Position numbers and translations under genes: made by a program
The notes under the pieces: generated by a model
The model's input: the letters and a program-made list of their open reading frames with translations, nothing else
The model's database searches: none
What the model was told of the DNA's origin: nothing
NCBI GenBank assembly: GCA_900618795.1
Contig: UYJD01000008.1
Location: 1,003,662 to 1,067,661 of the forward strand
From: Cyanodermella asteris
Taxonomy: Eukaryota > Ascomycota > Lecanoromycetes > Ostropales > Stictidaceae
Direction: 5' to 3'
DNA: 64,000 bases
Shown: positions 63,941 to 64,000 of the stretch, piece after piece
How the letters are laid out: the number at the start of each line of letters is the position of its first letter
Position numbering within the stretch: position 1 is the stretch's first letter

Positions 63941-64000
63941 ATGCCTACCTGGCTCATCGTCGGCGCCAGTCGTGGCCTGGGCCTCGAATTCGTGCGCCAA
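63941..64000 (+). CDS. short-chain dehydrogenase/reductase, 5' end only
   Basis: Only the first 20 codons are inside the window. They read MPTWLIVGASRGLGLEFVRQ, with the G-A-S-R-G-x-G nucleotide-binding motif of short-chain dehydrogenases at residues 8-14, right after a beta-strand. The start is clear because the motif sits at the normal position. The cofactor is NAD(P)H; substrate and length are not visible. It continues beyond the right edge. Confidence 0.8.
   Translation, partial: MPTWLIVGASRGLGLEFVRQ

Overview
The window is nuclear DNA of a filamentous ascomycete (Pezizomycotina; Dothideomycetes is my best guess, from impression only). The signs are short spliceosomal introns of about 40-60 nt with GTRNGT donors and CTRAC/CTAAC branch sites, a nitrogen-base/thiamine gene with a fungal TPP riboswitch inside a 5'UTR intron, two Zn(II)2Cys6 regulators, Pth11-like and MFS membrane proteins, and single-copy housekeeping genes (SEC3, MRS6, RRP42, LSM7, CYC1, SRP40). 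There are no operons. No convincing tRNA, CRISPR array or intact transposon was seen. Exon coordinates were worked out by hand from splice sites and frame continuity.

Layout. 0-9 kb: MGS1/WRNIP1 ATPase (cut by the left edge), an FAD monooxygenase divergent from a mitochondrial-type kynurenine aminotransferase, a fungal 7TM protein, and a decayed-looking secreted-protein gene. 9-17.4 kb: a gene-poor stretch broken only by a Bys1-type secreted protein. 17.4-36 kb: a dense housekeeping block with an APC permease, exocyst SEC3, SRP40, THI5, a conserved hypothetical, Rab escort protein MRS6, exosome RRP42 and a 2EXR protein; the U2 snRNA gene lies upstream of the last. 36.7-47.9 kb: an MFS transporter, a conserved NTF2-like hypothetical, LSM7, a Zn2Cys6 protein with a mid-protein finger, and an HGSNAT-like membrane acyltransferase. 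47.9-51.7 kb: another gene-poor stretch. 51.7-58.1 kb: a possible small catabolic set (FAD oxidoreductase, MFS transporter, Zn2Cys6 regulator). 59-64 kb: a one-TM coiled-coil hypothetical, cytochrome c, and the start of a short-chain dehydrogenase.

The strongest non-protein signals are a complete TPP riboswitch aptamer in the minus-strand 5'UTR intron of THI5 (with donor, branch point, acceptor and a start-overlapping upstream ORF all legible) and a U2 snRNA gene with a canonical 5' half. These tie the window to RNA-level regulation: THI5 output should be set by thiamine pyrophosphate through splicing, while U2, LSM7 and RRP42 belong to the general RNA machinery. I found no clearly undescribed system. 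The best leads are the THI5 leader architecture, the bacterial-looking FAD oxidoreductase trio, the broken secreted gene at 8.2-9.06 kb, a related degenerate repeat family at 29.0 and 32.9 kb, and the unexplained gene deserts.
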